From contig NZ_JAGL01000002.1 in the NCBI RefSeq assembly GCF_000526635.1, positions 1-64,000 of the forward strand: a DNA stretch of 64,000 nucleotides, given 5' to 3'. The notes under the pieces are model-generated. The model had not been told where the DNA came from. It was given only the letters and a program-made list of their open reading frames with translations, and ran no database searches. A program made the translations under genes and the position numbers. The first letter of the stretch is position 1. Each line of letters begins with the position of its first letter. Shown piece by piece: positions 48,601-58,156 of the stretch. This stretch comes from Aminobacter sp. J41 (GTDB lineage: Bacteria > Pseudomonadota > Alphaproteobacteria > Rhizobiales > Rhizobiaceae).

Positions 48601-49953
48601 CAGGGCCTCACCCTGACCGCCTCCGGGGATATTCCGCTCTCGGGCAGCGGCCTCTCGATCAATCTCAACGGCTCAGCACCTCTGACCCTTGCCAACCGCT
48701 TCCTCGCCGATCGCGGCACGCAGCTGACCGGTATCGTCGAGGTCAACGGCTCCGTCTCCGGCAGCCTGCAACAGCCGTCCATCCGCGGCATGTTCTCGAC
48801 CAGCGGTGCGCAGCTCGTCGATCCCGATTCGAACCTTCGCCTGTCATCGATCAACATCATGGGCGCAATGGAAGGCGAGACTGTCACAATCCGCTCGGCC
48901 AATGCGGCGCTTGCCTCCGGCGGCTCTGTCAGCGCAACCGGTACGGTCTCGATCAATGCGGCGGCGGGTTTCCCGGCTGACATCCGCATTCAGCTCAACC
49001 GGGCGCGCTATGCCGACGGGGACATGGTGGTCGCAACCGTCAGCGGCAACCTTGCCGTTGGCGGGGCGCTGGCCCGCGATCCGCAGTTGACGGGCGAACT
49101 GAACGTCGAGCGGGCAGAGATCACCGTTCCGGACAATTTCGGCGGCAGCGCCGCAGCGCTCGATGTGATCCACAAAAACGCTCCGGCGAGCGTCCGCGAG
49201 ACGCTGGTACGTGCCCGCGCCAATGACGGCACGCCTGTCCCCACCGCTCGCCCAAGCGTTCTGCGGCTCAATGTTGGCGTGAACGCCCCTGCCCGCATCT
49301 TTGTGCGCGGCCGTGGCCTCGATGCCGAACTTGGCGGCCGTGTGCAGCTGACCGGCCCGGTGACCGACATCCAACCGGTCGGCGGCTTCAAGCTCATCCG
49401 CGGCCGCCTGGGCATCCTCGGCCAGCGCATCACCTTCGACGAAGGCACGGTGACTCTTGTCGGCGACCTCGATCCCTATCTCGATTTCGTTGCCCGGTCG
49501 GAGGCTGCAGACACCATCGTCTACATCAACGTCGGAGGTCGCGTGTCGGACCTCGACATCTCGTTCTCCTCTCAGCCGGAGCTCCCCGAGGACGAAGTGC
49601 TGGCGCACCTGATCTTCCACCGCAGCCTGTCCGAACTCTCGCCGATGCAGATCGCGCAGCTGGCCGCGGCCGCTGCCGAACTCGCCGGCAGCTCGAACAC
49701 GAGCCTGCTCGGCAGCCTGCGCGATGCCGTTGGTCTCGACGACCTCGACGTCGTCACCGACAAGGAAGGGAACGCTGCCGTTCGGGCGGGACGGTATATT
49801 CAGGAAAACATCTATCTCGGTGTGGAAGCCGGCGCCGGTGGCACGACCCGCGGCTCGATCAACCTCGACATCACGGAGGAGTTGAAGGCACGCGGCGCGG
49901 TCGGCACCGATGGAGACACCTCGCTCGGCGTCTTCTACGAGCGCGACTACTAG
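45670..49953 (+). CDS. tamB: TamB translocation and assembly module protein (DUF490)
   Basis: TamB is an inner-membrane-anchored protein that spans the periplasm, works with TamA in outer-membrane protein assembly and is linked to lipid transport. The 1427 residues start with a signal-anchor (MRILLALLVFLFAAPAFA). A long beta-taco body of repeated short strands follows, then the C-terminal DUF490 domain with LIRGRLGILGQRITFDEG, SSQPELPEDEVLAHLIF and the terminal SLGVFYERDY. The single-base overlap with tamA indicates translational coupling. Confidence 0.95.
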   Translation: MRILLALLVFLFAAPAFAQDATPEEERGWLLSFIEDKISAPNRQVRLQNIQGVLSSDAVIGLITVADADGVWLRIENARIVWSRSALVFSQRLQIDTLAADRIEVLRRPLPDESAPAPEATSFQIPELPVAVNLDSLEVPHVVFGEGVFGLASELSVNGRIRLEDGNLDTALDIDRLDGPGGQFDLTATYTRESEQLNLSLNLTEPENGVVANLLGIEGRPPVALAVTGSGPLSQIDIDLALDADGERVLSGEAALRRQAEGLAWSADLGGPIARLIPAQFRDFFGADTRLTANGIQLDAGGMRLDALRIDSAALDIDASAETTADGFLRRLDLKGSLDDGTDTPIVLPVPGGQTTVNRADFNLSFGEGDEWSGLITVQDLATAEFAAGNTQINLTGTKQNIDDPFTRRLTFAIDGNVSEITAKRADVAQALGDRITLDVDGSWNAGEPIRLTQALLSGKALTASLIGEIAEMAYNGAIEVKADSIAPFSGIAGRDIAGSIDLRANGKVEPLTGAFDLVIDSASDNLQVGVDAANNLLAGRTTIKGRVARGEDGLNVNNLRVGNDRVEITADGSIATGTADFDYALNLSDLALLTPQAQGRLEATGKIAGTDGNLALNTIARVPSGSLAGKRLSDASVTFDGVLANGALDGTLGGDAFLDGVRTQLSAGVSVAEGQRRLTDLDFTAGGARATGAVTQNVNGLIDGEIKVEAADISTAAALFLAQASGALNADIQLSHADGIQNANVTATARDLRINENRVGRADIQAAARDLFNVPAIDGTVKAERVVAGGVDFSSINATASTANDVTQFQADTALANGARGAARGSLAPQDNGWRLALDEASFGQGAIAARLAQPAAVRVAGERIAIDTFEIDVAGGRITVRGDASEALDLNVALSRLPLSIANLVRADLGLGGTLEGEARIRGTRSAPQATFSVRGSGLQASALQSAGITTMDASVSGSFANNVVKLTSASANSPQGLTLTASGDIPLSGSGLSINLNGSAPLTLANRFLADRGTQLTGIVEVNGSVSGSLQQPSIRGMFSTSGAQLVDPDSNLRLSSINIMGAMEGETVTIRSANAALASGGSVSATGTVSINAAAGFPADIRIQLNRARYADGDMVVATVSGNLAVGGALARDPQLTGELNVERAEITVPDNFGGSAAALDVIHKNAPASVRETLVRARANDGTPVPTARPSVLRLNVGVNAPARIFVRGRGLDAELGGRVQLTGPVTDIQPVGGFKLIRGRLGILGQRITFDEGTVTLVGDLDPYLDFVARSEAADTIVYINVGGRVSDLDISFSSQPELPEDEVLAHLIFHRSLSELSPMQIAQLAAAAAELAGSSNTSLLGSLRDAVGLDDLDVVTDKEGNAAVRAGRYIQENIYLGVEAGAGGTTRGSINLDITEELKARGAVGTDGDTSLGVFYERDY

Positions 49954-49980
49954 GCGGCTGCGAGACCTCCAAAACGCACA

Positions 49981-50003
49981 CGGCCCGGATCATCTCCGGG
50001 CCG
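49981..50003. terminator. Hairpin terminator after tamB
   Basis: CGGCCCGGA-TCATC-TCCGGGCCG is a perfect 9-bp stem followed by TTCTCAATTCT on the plus strand. It sits between the convergent tamB gene and a small membrane-protein gene and can serve both. Confidence 0.7.
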
Positions 50004-50018
50004 TTCTCAATTCTGGCG

Positions 50019-50294
<276 letters not shown>

Positions 50295-50338
50295 TCAGGG
50301 CATGAACGCGTCAGCGTGCCTTTTGCTCCACGAGGCCT

Positions 50339-51091
50339 TCAAGCGGCCGCGAAGGCATCCCAAAGCAGCTTACAGCCGATGATGCCGAGAAGAATCAGCA
50401 CCAGCCGGTCGAATGCTTCGCGCGACAGCCGGCGCGCGAGTGCGGCGCCGAGAGGCATGAACAGGCTGATGAGGAAGAAGGCGCCGAAGCTGATCGCAAG
50501 GTTGGTCCAGGTCAGCAGCCCAAAGTACCAAAGCGCAACGATTTGCGGCAGCGTCGAGAAGGAGAAGTAGACCGAGATGGACGCAATGAAACCGGCGCGG
50601 TCGAGCTTCAGAGCGTTGATGAAGGTCATCGACACCGGCGCCGACAGGCCGCTTGCGCCCTGCAGAAAGCCGGCAGCCATGCCTGCAGGAACGCTGAGCA
50701 GCTTGGCGAGCGCGAGTTCCAACTTCCAGTCAGGCTTTGTCAGGCGCAGCGCGATGTAGGCGAATACCGCGATGGCGACCATCAGGGTCAGCGTCGACTG
50801 AGAGAACGACACAAGCACTGCGGTGCCGATGACGACGCCGATGCAGCCGGCGATCGCAAAGCTCCACACGAACAGCTTCGACGGCTGCGCCGCGCGATAG
50901 GTCCACGACTGCCAGATGTTGGTGAGGAGATTCGGCATCAGCATGACGACGACGGCGAACTTGACGCCGAAGAACATCGTCAGCACCGGCACCGCCAGCA
51001 CTGGAGCGCCAGCGCCGGTTGCGCCCTTGAGGACGCCCCCAAGCGCGAGCGCGATAACGACAAGTGCGATGCTGGTATAGTCGACGGCCAT
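50339..51091 (-). CDS. TSUP (TauE/SafE) family membrane permease, second copy
   Basis: The 250-residue membrane protein has about eight spans and the TSUP repeats GVLKGATGAGAPVLAVPVLTMF and FLQGASGLSAPVSMTFINAL. It differs clearly from the copy at 9219, so it is a separate subfamily, closer to proteins annotated as sulfite or 2C-acid exporters. The substrate is not readable. It is divergent from pyrE. Confidence 0.88.
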   Translation of the reverse strand: MAVDYTSIALVVIALALGGVLKGATGAGAPVLAVPVLTMFFGVKFAVVVMLMPNLLTNIWQSWTYRAAQPSKLFVWSFAIAGCIGVVIGTAVLVSFSQSTLTLMVAIAVFAYIALRLTKPDWKLELALAKLLSVPAGMAAGFLQGASGLSAPVSMTFINALKLDRAGFIASISVYFSFSTLPQIVALWYFGLLTWTNLAISFGAFFLISLFMPLGAALARRLSREAFDRLVLILLGIIGCKLLWDAFAAA

Positions 51092-51471
51092 TCTGATGCG
51101 CTCCCCCGCAAGTCCGGCAAAAAGCCGGAGCCGCTTGTCTGCCTCGCATGCTCACATGTCAAGGCGGTTAAAAAGTGCTTCAGGGGTGTTCCAACTCGCG
51201 CGCGTTCGTGCGAAAGAGCCACGACTTCCCGCATACATCGAGGAACCGTTGACGACGCTCACGATCCGCCACCCGGACGCTTGGCATCTGCACCTGCGCG
51301 AGCGCGCAGTCCTGAAAGCAGTTTCGCCAGTCGAAGGGGTCGCATTTTCGCGCGCATCGGCCGGATGGCTGCGGGACCGCCATTTCCGTTCCACCGAATT
51401 CTCGTCGCCGGCGCTTTATGGCGTCCGACCGAGCTGCTAGCAGAAAATACACTCAACGAAGGGGTGAAGCC
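51092..51471. other. Divergent intergenic region upstream of pyrE
   Basis: These 380 bases separate the TSUP permease gene and pyrE. The short frames on both strands lack ribosome sites and family resemblance. The AAGGGGTGAAGCC site in front of pyrE is the only clear signal. I see no pyrimidine attenuator with leader peptide and T-run. Confidence 0.45.
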
Positions 51472-52167
51472 ATGTTCTCCAACACATTTCCCGACCGGGC
51501 CGTCGCAGCTGAAATCGTCGCGAAGATGTTGCTGGAGATCGGGGCGGTCCACATCCGCGCCGACGAACCCTACACCTTCACCTCCGGCCTCGCGAGCCCG
51601 GTCTACACCGACTGCCGCAAGCTGATCTCCTTCCCGCGCATCCGTTCGGCGATCATGGACCTCGGCACCTCGATCGTGCTGCGCGACGCAGGGTTCGAGC
51701 AGTTCGACGTTGTGGCGGGCGGCGAAACGGCGGGCATCCCCTTCGCGGCATGGATGTCGGACAAGCTCGGCCTGCCGATGGTCTATGTCCGCAAGAAGCC
51801 GAAGGGCTTTGGCCGCAACGCTCAGATCGAGGGCTCGCTCACCGAGGGCCAGCGCGTGCTGCTGGTCGAGGATCTGACCACCGATGGCGGCAGCAAGCTG
51901 AAGTTCGCCGAGGCGCTTCGCACCGCCGGCGCCGTCGTCGAGCACTCCTTCTCGCCCTTCTACTACGGCATTTTCCCGGATACCCCGCAGCGCCTCGCCG
52001 ATGCCGGCCTCAAGCTGCACTACGTCGCGACCTGGTGGGACGTGCTGAAGGTTTGCCGCGAGGAGAAGCGTTTCTCCGAAGAGGCGCTCGCGTCCGTGGA
52101 GCAGTTCCTCAATCAGCCGCTGAAGTGGTCTGCCGACCACGGCGGCATCGCCGAACTGAAGCGCTAA
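51472..52167 (+). CDS. pyrE: Orotate phosphoribosyltransferase
   Basis: PyrE joins orotate to PRPP to form orotidine 5'-phosphate in pyrimidine synthesis. The 231-residue protein starts at the ATG after AAGGGGTGAAGCC. It has [45 protein letters not shown] and the PRPP-binding loop [16 protein letters not shown] (about 121-136). It is a single gene that converges on the AsmA-like gene. Confidence 0.95.
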   Translation: MFSNTFPDRAVAAEIVAKMLLEIGAVHIRADEPYTFTSGLASPVYTDCRKLISFPRIRSAIMDLGTSIVLRDAGFEQFDVVAGGETAGIPFAAWMSDKLGLPMVYVRKKPKGFGRNAQIEGSLTEGQRVLLVEDLTTDGGSKLKFAEALRTAGAVVEHSFSPFYYGIFPDTPQRLADAGLKLHYVATWWDVLKVCREEKRFSEEALASVEQFLNQPLKWSADHGGIAELKR

Positions 52168-52179
52168 GCGCCGTCACCC

Positions 52180-52201
52180 GCAGCGGGCTTCGGCCCGCTG
52201 C
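52180..52201. terminator. Hairpin between pyrE and the AsmA-like gene
   Basis: GCAGCGGGC-TTCG-GCCCGCTGC is a perfect 9-bp stem with a stable UUCG loop, lying between two convergent stop codons. No long T-tract follows. Confidence 0.65.
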
Positions 52202-55200
52202 CTATTGTGCCTCTTCGATCACGCGCCGGATCGCATCGAAGGAGAAGGCAGGCGGGCTGCCCGTCTGCTCCGGCTCTGCCTTTTGTTCGGGCTCAGGCGC
52301 GCTTGCTGGCTGCTCCGGCTCCACGGCGGTCCGTTCTTCCTCCGCACGCCGGGCCGCGTCTTCCTCTAGCTGCTTCTGCAGCCGCTCAAGACGTTCCGCC
52401 TCGATCCGTGCGCGCTCGGCTTCCTGCTCTGCCTTGATCCGCGCCTGCTCGATCGCCGTGAAGTAGCGAACCTCCCGACGAAGGCGCTGGCGCTCCAGCA
52501 AGGCCGACTGCATCGCCGCGACGCGCTCCTGCTCCCGCTCCAGCGCGCGCTGCGTGAAATACTGGCCGAGTGGATCGGTCTCGACCGTCACCTCGATCGC
52601 ATCGAACGGGCCCGATGCAGTGAAGCGCACCGCAGGTTCCGATCCCACCAACTCGTGTTTGCCGGGGTCGTAGGTCAGCGTCGAGTTCGCGGTAAAGGTG
52701 CCCTGCTGCAGGTTCGCCTGCATTTCGAGCCCAAGCGTCGCGCCCGGCACCCCGAGGCGTACCGGCGGCGCACGCAGCACGCCATTGGTGATGGTGAAGG
52801 CAACGTCCGCATTTTCGACCGGGAAGCTGCCCTGCCGCACGCGCGACGAGGCGAACTGCCGGGTTGTCTCCGCATTGATTTCGGTCCCGCGCTCGTCCGC
52901 GGCCTTGAGAAGATCCGCGAAGGCGTCAGGCGAGACGCCCGCAATTTCAGCGCCGTTGAGGTGGGCCGAGCCCGAACCGGCCAGCGAGGAGACCAGCCCG
53001 TCGATCGACTTGCCGTTGGCGGTAAAGGTCGTCGTCAGTTGGATCTCGCCGGTCAGCCCTTTGTCGCCGAACAGTATGCGGGCATCCGCACCGGCGAGTT
53101 TCAGCTGGCCCGAGAGCATGCCGGAGCCGGCATTGTTGCGGAACTCGGCATTGCCGGTGAGCTGCCCGCCATAGGCGTTGCCGATGAAGCGCGAGAACGC
53201 GGCGCCGTCCTGGCCGAGGTTCAGCGTGAAGCGCGCGTCGTCGGAGTGCCAGCCACCGCCTGCGGTGAGCAGCGTCACGCCAAGATCGAGTTCGGCAGTG
53301 AACGGGGCGGAGACGGTCGTGGCGAACGGCGTCGTCGGCCATCCATCCTCTGCTGCCTCCAGCGCCTGCGCGCTCACCAGCATTTCCGACACCAGCCTGA
53401 GGTCGAGATTGGAGAGCTGTAGCGCGCCAGTTAGGTGAGGCGCGCCCTCGCGCAGCTGCGCGTTGATGTCCCCGTCGATCGTCGTCTCCGCGACCCGGCC
53501 CGTCAGGCCGGACAGGACCAGCAGGCCCTCCTGTTCGTCCAGTTCCGCCTTGATCGACACCGGCAGGCCGTAGCCGAAGCCGGGAAGAGATATGCCCGCG
53601 GTTGCCAGCCACGGCTCGAGGTCGTCCGCCACCAGCGCGGCGCTGCCATTCAGCGTGATGTGTTCGTCGGCGAGTGCTGCTTCGCCCTGGAAGCTCGCCG
53701 ACAGGCCATCGCCGATGAACAGGAACTTCGTCTTGCCGCCCCCGGCAAGCTGGCCCTCGAAGCTGAACTCGGCACTGCCCTGCCCGATCATGCCGAGCGG
53801 CAGGCTGGGCATGCCCGCGAGCGCATAGAGCGCTGAGGCATCGTCGTTACGCGCCGACAGCTCCAGCTTCATCGCGCTGTTTTCGAGACCTCCGAGAATG
53901 TCGCTGGCAGAGCCCGCAAGCGAGAAGGTCGTACCGCCAGCTTCGCCCGAGGCGCTGACGGCAAGGCCAAGCACCTCACCCGCCTTGGCCGAGGTGCCGA
54001 CGACGCGGATCGAGGCGTCCTCGAACAGGCCCGGATAGCCGACGCTGTGGTCCGCCAAGGACGCAATGATCTTGTTGTTGGGGAAGCGCTCGCCGAGCGC
54101 CTCGACGAGCGGCGCAAGGTCGGCGGCGATGATGGTTGCATCAATGGTGCCCGCCGGCTCGGTACCGACGTTCTTGACCGAACCGGTTGCGCTGACATTG
54201 GCTCCCGCGAGCCCCCCAATCGACAGCTTGTCGATTTCGAGCGTGCCGTCCTTGAGGCGCAGCGCCGTATCCAGCGACTCGGCAGTCAGGCCAGCCGCCG
54301 TCACCGGCCCGGCGGCGATCTGGAACTCGATGTCGCGGTCAGCGTGGCGCGTCCTGCCCTCGTCGCTGATGAACAGCGACGCCAACGCGCTCATGCCCTC
54401 CACGTCGAGTTCATTGCCATCGAGCTTGAGCGACATCGACGGCTTCTGATTGGCAGGCGTCCGGCTGACGATCTCGCCGGTGAACTTGGCCTTGCCGAGG
54501 ATCAGTTCGAGATCCTCGAACAGCTGCTGTTCCGCGGAAAGATCGACCTTGGCGCTGAAACCTGCTGCCGGCAGTCGCCGGATCACGTCATCTACGTCGC
54601 GTGCTAGCCAGGCGGCGAAGCCCGACGGCTGGCCGACTGCGAGGAGCAGCGAGCCCTTGAAGCCGAGATCGTCGCTGACGGTAAGGTCGCCGCTGGCTTC
54701 AAGCGTCGCCCGGCCCGGAAGCGTCGCACCAAGCGAAGCAATCGCCCAGCCGCCTTCGGCCGGCGCTGCGTGCAGGTGGACGTCGCGGATCGTCGTGTCG
54801 CCAGCCACGACCGCCGGCAGCGCGACCTCGATGCGGCCCGGAATGGCCGGGCGCGGCATGTCGAGGAGGAAGTCGCGGACGGCGGCGATGCGCGTCTCCA
54901 GGCTGACAGCACCGCTCTCGGCCGAAATCGCCTCGTCGAACCGCACCTGGGCGCCATCGGCGCTGATGAAGAAGCTCGGCTGCGGGCCAAGGTCGAACTC
55001 CGCACTCCCCTCGGCGATGTAGGGATCGTCGAGAGGCCCAGTCTCGAAGCGGAACTTTTCGACCTTCAGCGCCGCGTGATCGAACAGGAAGTTGCCGCCA
55101 ACGCGGTAGGCGGGCGGCCCCTCCTTCTCGGCAGGCTGTTCCCCAAGCGCGGACGCGTTGAGGCGGAAGTTGCCGGCATATTCCGCGCGACCATCCTCAA

Positions 55201-55849
55201 CCCGCGCGGTGCCGTCCGTCTCCAGAGTGAAAGGATAGGCCTCAGGCTGCGCGCGGACGCGAATGCGCATGCCGTTTTCGTCGACCGCGCCGGTGCTGAT
55301 CGAAAGCGCCGTGCGCATGCCGTCGAGACGCAGCGAACCTTCCATCCGCCACGGGCCCGCCAGCGAGCGCGCCGACAGCTCGGCATTGACCTCGGTCAGC
55401 GTATGCGTGCGCCCACTCGCGGCGTGACGGAGGACGGCCTTGCCTTCGGTTATCGTCAGCTTCTCGAGCGAGACGTGCGTGGCGCCGAGCGGCACCGAGG
55501 GACGTACCGCCCAGTCGAGCGCGCCGTCCTCGGCAACGTCAATCACGACCGACGGGCGAACTAGCCGCATGTCGAAGATGTGGATGTTGCCCTGCATGAA
55601 CGGGGCAAGCTCGGCATCCATCGAGAAGGTCTCGACGGTCATCGCCGGCTCACCGGGCTTGATGCCGGCGACAACAACGTCCGTGAAGGTGATGGAGGGA
55701 AATGGCAGCAGGCGCGCCGACGCGTCACCCCTGACCGTGACCTCACGGCCGAGGATGCGTCCCGCCTCGCGCTCAAAGTCGGCGCGATAGGAGGTCCAGT
55801 CGACGAAGTAGGGCCCCACCAGCGCTGCGGTCAGCGCCAGCACGAGCAA
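52202..55849 (-). CDS. Large AsmA-family envelope protein
   Basis: AsmA-like proteins span the periplasm from an inner-membrane anchor and are linked to lipid transport and outer-membrane homeostasis. The 1215-residue frame begins with the anchor (LVLALTAALVGPYFVDW), then the AsmA N-terminal motif FEREAGRILGREVTVRGDASARLLPFPSI (in two parts). A long repetitive beta body follows, then an AsmA_2 C-terminal part, then a highly charged coiled coil (about 1100-1175). The marked start is a TTG at 55849. Family comparison suggests ten more residues (ARLFVAIGG), which would need a CTG start at 55879, since no ATG, GTG or TTG is available before the upstream stop. Confidence 0.88.
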   Translation of the reverse strand: MLVLALTAALVGPYFVDWTSYRADFEREAGRILGREVTVRGDASARLLPFPSITFTDVVVAGIKPGEPAMTVETFSMDAELAPFMQGNIHIFDMRLVRPSVVIDVAEDGALDWAVRPSVPLGATHVSLEKLTITEGKAVLRHAASGRTHTLTEVNAELSARSLAGPWRMEGSLRLDGMRTALSISTGAVDENGMRIRVRAQPEAYPFTLETDGTARVEDGRAEYAGNFRLNASALGEQPAEKEGPPAYRVGGNFLFDHAALKVEKFRFETGPLDDPYIAEGSAEFDLGPQPSFFISADGAQVRFDEAISAESGAVSLETRIAAVRDFLLDMPRPAIPGRIEVALPAVVAGDTTIRDVHLHAAPAEGGWAIASLGATLPGRATLEASGDLTVSDDLGFKGSLLLAVGQPSGFAAWLARDVDDVIRRLPAAGFSAKVDLSAEQQLFEDLELILGKAKFTGEIVSRTPANQKPSMSLKLDGNELDVEGMSALASLFISDEGRTRHADRDIEFQIAAGPVTAAGLTAESLDTALRLKDGTLEIDKLSIGGLAGANVSATGSVKNVGTEPAGTIDATIIAADLAPLVEALGERFPNNKIIASLADHSVGYPGLFEDASIRVVGTSAKAGEVLGLAVSASGEAGGTTFSLAGSASDILGGLENSAMKLELSARNDDASALYALAGMPSLPLGMIGQGSAEFSFEGQLAGGGKTKFLFIGDGLSASFQGEAALADEHITLNGSAALVADDLEPWLATAGISLPGFGYGLPVSIKAELDEQEGLLVLSGLTGRVAETTIDGDINAQLREGAPHLTGALQLSNLDLRLVSEMLVSAQALEAAEDGWPTTPFATTVSAPFTAELDLGVTLLTAGGGWHSDDARFTLNLGQDGAAFSRFIGNAYGGQLTGNAEFRNNAGSGMLSGQLKLAGADARILFGDKGLTGEIQLTTTFTANGKSIDGLVSSLAGSGSAHLNGAEIAGVSPDAFADLLKAADERGTEINAETTRQFASSRVRQGSFPVENADVAFTITNGVLRAPPVRLGVPGATLGLEMQANLQQGTFTANSTLTYDPGKHELVGSEPAVRFTASGPFDAIEVTVETDPLGQYFTQRALEREQERVAAMQSALLERQRLRREVRYFTAIEQARIKAEQEAERARIEAERLERLQKQLEEDAARRAEEERTAVEPEQPASAPEPEQKAEPEQTGSPPAFSFDAIRRVIEEAQ

Positions 55850-55957
55850 ACCGCCTATGGCGACGAATAATCGGGCCAGCCTGCTTCTCCCGCCAAATTT
55901 GCCAAAGCCGGCAGTACTTTACCCTCAATCGCGTGTCGATAAAGTGGCAAAAGCCTC

Positions 55958-57373
55958 TCAGGCTGCAGGAGGCAGAGTCTTCCCCGGATTCATGATGTTG
56001 AGCGGGTCGAGCGCCTGCTTGATCATGCGCATGAAGTCGACGCCATCGCCCACCTCGTGGCGCAGGAATGCCGTCTTGCCCTGCCCCACGCCATGCTCAC
56101 CGGTGCAGGTGCCGTCCATGGCGATCGCGCGCAAGTTGAGCCGTGCGACAAAGGCCTCCATCGCCGCAATCTCTTCCGGGCTCGACGGGTCGGTCATCAC
56201 CTGGACGTGGAAATTGCCGTCGCCGACATGGCCGACGATCGGTGCGATCAGGCCGGAGCGGGCAATGTCCTCTTCCGTCTCGCGGATGCACTCGGCAAGG
56301 CGCGAGATCGGCACGCAGACGTCGGTCGCAAGCGCCTTGGCGCCCGGGCGCAGCGACAGCATCGCCCAGTAGGCGTCGTGCCGCGCCTTCCAGAGCTTTG
56401 TCCGCTCTTCAGCGGCCGAGGTCCACAGGAACGGCCCTCCACCATATTCGGCAACGATCTCGCCGAACATCTCGGCCTGCTCCTTCACCCCAGCCTCCGA
56501 GCCGTGGAACTCGACGAACAGGCAGGGCGAATCCGGGTAGCCCAGCTGGGCATAGCCGTTCAGCGCCTTCATGCCGAGCGTGTTGACGAGTTCGATGCGC
56601 GCGACGGGTATGCCCATCTGGATCGTCGCGATCACTGCCTGGCACGCAGCCTCCACGCTGGGGAACGGGCAGACGCCGCCGGAGATTGCCTGCGGGATGC
56701 CGTAGAGTTTCAGCGTCAGCCCGGTGATGACGCCGAGGGTTCCTTCGGACCCGACGAGCAGACGGGTGAGGTCGTAACCGGCAGACGACTTCTTGGCACG
56801 CTGCCCTGTCCTGATGACGCGGCCGTCGGCCATCACAGCCGTCAGCGACAACACGTTCTCCCGCATAGTGCCATAGCGCACCGCATTGGTGCCGGATGCC
56901 CGCGTCGAGGCCATGCCCCCAAGGCTCGCATTCGCGCCCGGATCGATCGGGAAGAACAGGCCGGTGTCCCGCAGATACGCGTTCAGCTCCTCGCGGGTGA
57001 TGCCCGGCTCGATGGTGCAGTCGAGATCCTCGGCGTTGACGGAAATGATCCGGTTCATTCCGGAAAGATCGATACAGATGCCACCGCCCGGCGCGTTGAC
57101 GTGGCCCTCAAGCGAGGTGCCGGTGCCGAACGGGATCACCGGCACGCGGTGCTCGGCGCATGCCCTCACCACCGTCTGCACATCTTCGGTCGACTTTGCG
57201 AAGACAACGCCGTCAGGCAGCTGCGAGGGAATGTAGGTCGTCGTGTGGGCGTGTTGCCCGCGGATCGCCTCGCCCGTCTGGAAACGGTCGCCAAATCGCT
57301 GCCGCAAGATCTCGACGACAGCGGCGATGCCGGTTTCATTTCTCTCGACTGCCTGAAGATCGGCCAGAGCCAT
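55958..57373 (-). CDS. FAD-linked 2-hydroxy-acid oxidase (GlcD / D-lactate dehydrogenase type)
   Basis: The 471-residue flavoenzyme oxidises a 2-hydroxy acid such as D-lactate or glycolate. The FAD-binding PCMH domain is visible: VIPFGTGTSLEGHVNAPGGG at about 95-114, then LGGMASTRASGTNAVRYGTMREN. The FAD-oxidase C-terminal domain includes HVGDGNFHVQV and the final CTGEHGVGQGKTAFL. A single protein without glcE/glcF neighbours favours a D-lactate dehydrogenase (cytochrome) type. It is divergent from the thioesterase gene. Confidence 0.9.
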   Translation of the reverse strand: MALADLQAVERNETGIAAVVEILRQRFGDRFQTGEAIRGQHAHTTTYIPSQLPDGVVFAKSTEDVQTVVRACAEHRVPVIPFGTGTSLEGHVNAPGGGICIDLSGMNRIISVNAEDLDCTIEPGITREELNAYLRDTGLFFPIDPGANASLGGMASTRASGTNAVRYGTMRENVLSLTAVMADGRVIRTGQRAKKSSAGYDLTRLLVGSEGTLGVITGLTLKLYGIPQAISGGVCPFPSVEAACQAVIATIQMGIPVARIELVNTLGMKALNGYAQLGYPDSPCLFVEFHGSEAGVKEQAEMFGEIVAEYGGGPFLWTSAAEERTKLWKARHDAYWAMLSLRPGAKALATDVCVPISRLAECIRETEEDIARSGLIAPIVGHVGDGNFHVQVMTDPSSPEEIAAMEAFVARLNLRAIAMDGTCTGEHGVGQGKTAFLRHEVGDGVDFMRMIKQALDPLNIMNPGKTLPPAA

Positions 57374-57489
57374 CAGCGCTTCTCCCCTGCGGCGGCTAAG
57401 CTTGTGTAACCACCATGTTTCCTTTATCCGCTATGAGCAAAGCCCGATCTTCTTGTCCAGCGCCAGAACTGCAAAGGAGCCGAGCCAAA

Positions 57490-57972
57490 ATGCCTGTCGC
57501 AGCTCCGTTCATCTCCCGCGTCCTGGAGATCCAGCCGGAATGGATCGACTACAACGGCCACCTCAACATGGCCTATTACAACGTCCTTTTCGACCAGGGC
57601 GCAGATGAAGCCTTCGCGCATTTGGGTATGGGCCCTGACTATGCGCGCGAGCGGCGCCTGACGACCTACACGGCGGAGATCCACGTCTGTTACGTGCGCG
57701 AGCTGCATCTGAGCGACAAGGTTACCTGCTCGCTGCACCTTCTCGATTACGACGAAAAGCGCTTCCATTTTTACCAGGAGCTGCGCCATGTCGACGGCTG
57801 GCTGTCGGCGACTTGCGAGAACCTGACGCTCCACGTCGACATGAACGGCCCGAAGGTGTGCCCGATGCCGCCGGACATCCTCGCCAACATCGAGGCGATG
57901 CGGGCCGAGCATTCCATTCTGCCGCGACCGGAGCGCGCCGGTCGCTCCATCGGCATCAAGCGCAAGGCCTGA
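57490..57972 (+). CDS. Hotdog-fold thioesterase (4HBT_2 family)
   Basis: The 160-residue protein probably hydrolyses an acyl-CoA. It has the 4HBT motif WIDYNGHLNMAYYNVLFDQG at about 18-37, with catalytic Asp and Asn-Gly-His, then TTYTAEIHVCYVRELHLSD and the strand HLLDYDEKRFHFYQEL. The start at 57490 follows AAAGGAG; 25 upstream codons in frame are atypical. In Pseudomonas a related thioesterase acts in carnitine/betaine-linked metabolism, but there is no such context here. Confidence 0.85.
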   Translation: MPVAAPFISRVLEIQPEWIDYNGHLNMAYYNVLFDQGADEAFAHLGMGPDYARERRLTTYTAEIHVCYVRELHLSDKVTCSLHLLDYDEKRFHFYQELRHVDGWLSATCENLTLHVDMNGPKVCPMPPDILANIEAMRAEHSILPRPERAGRSIGIKRKA

Positions 57973-58156
57973 CCACCGCTGCGGAGGGTTTGGAGCGCGT
58001 TTGCACCCGAAACGGCGTAAAATGGCAGGAGCCACCGCGCGCAGTGGCGTGTGGTGAAGGCGCAGTGCCGTACAGGCGCTCACCCGCTCCGGTTTGCCGC
58101 GAGGCTTGTCTCGACTGGAACTGGCATGTAGGGACGGCCGACCAACAGGACGAAAC

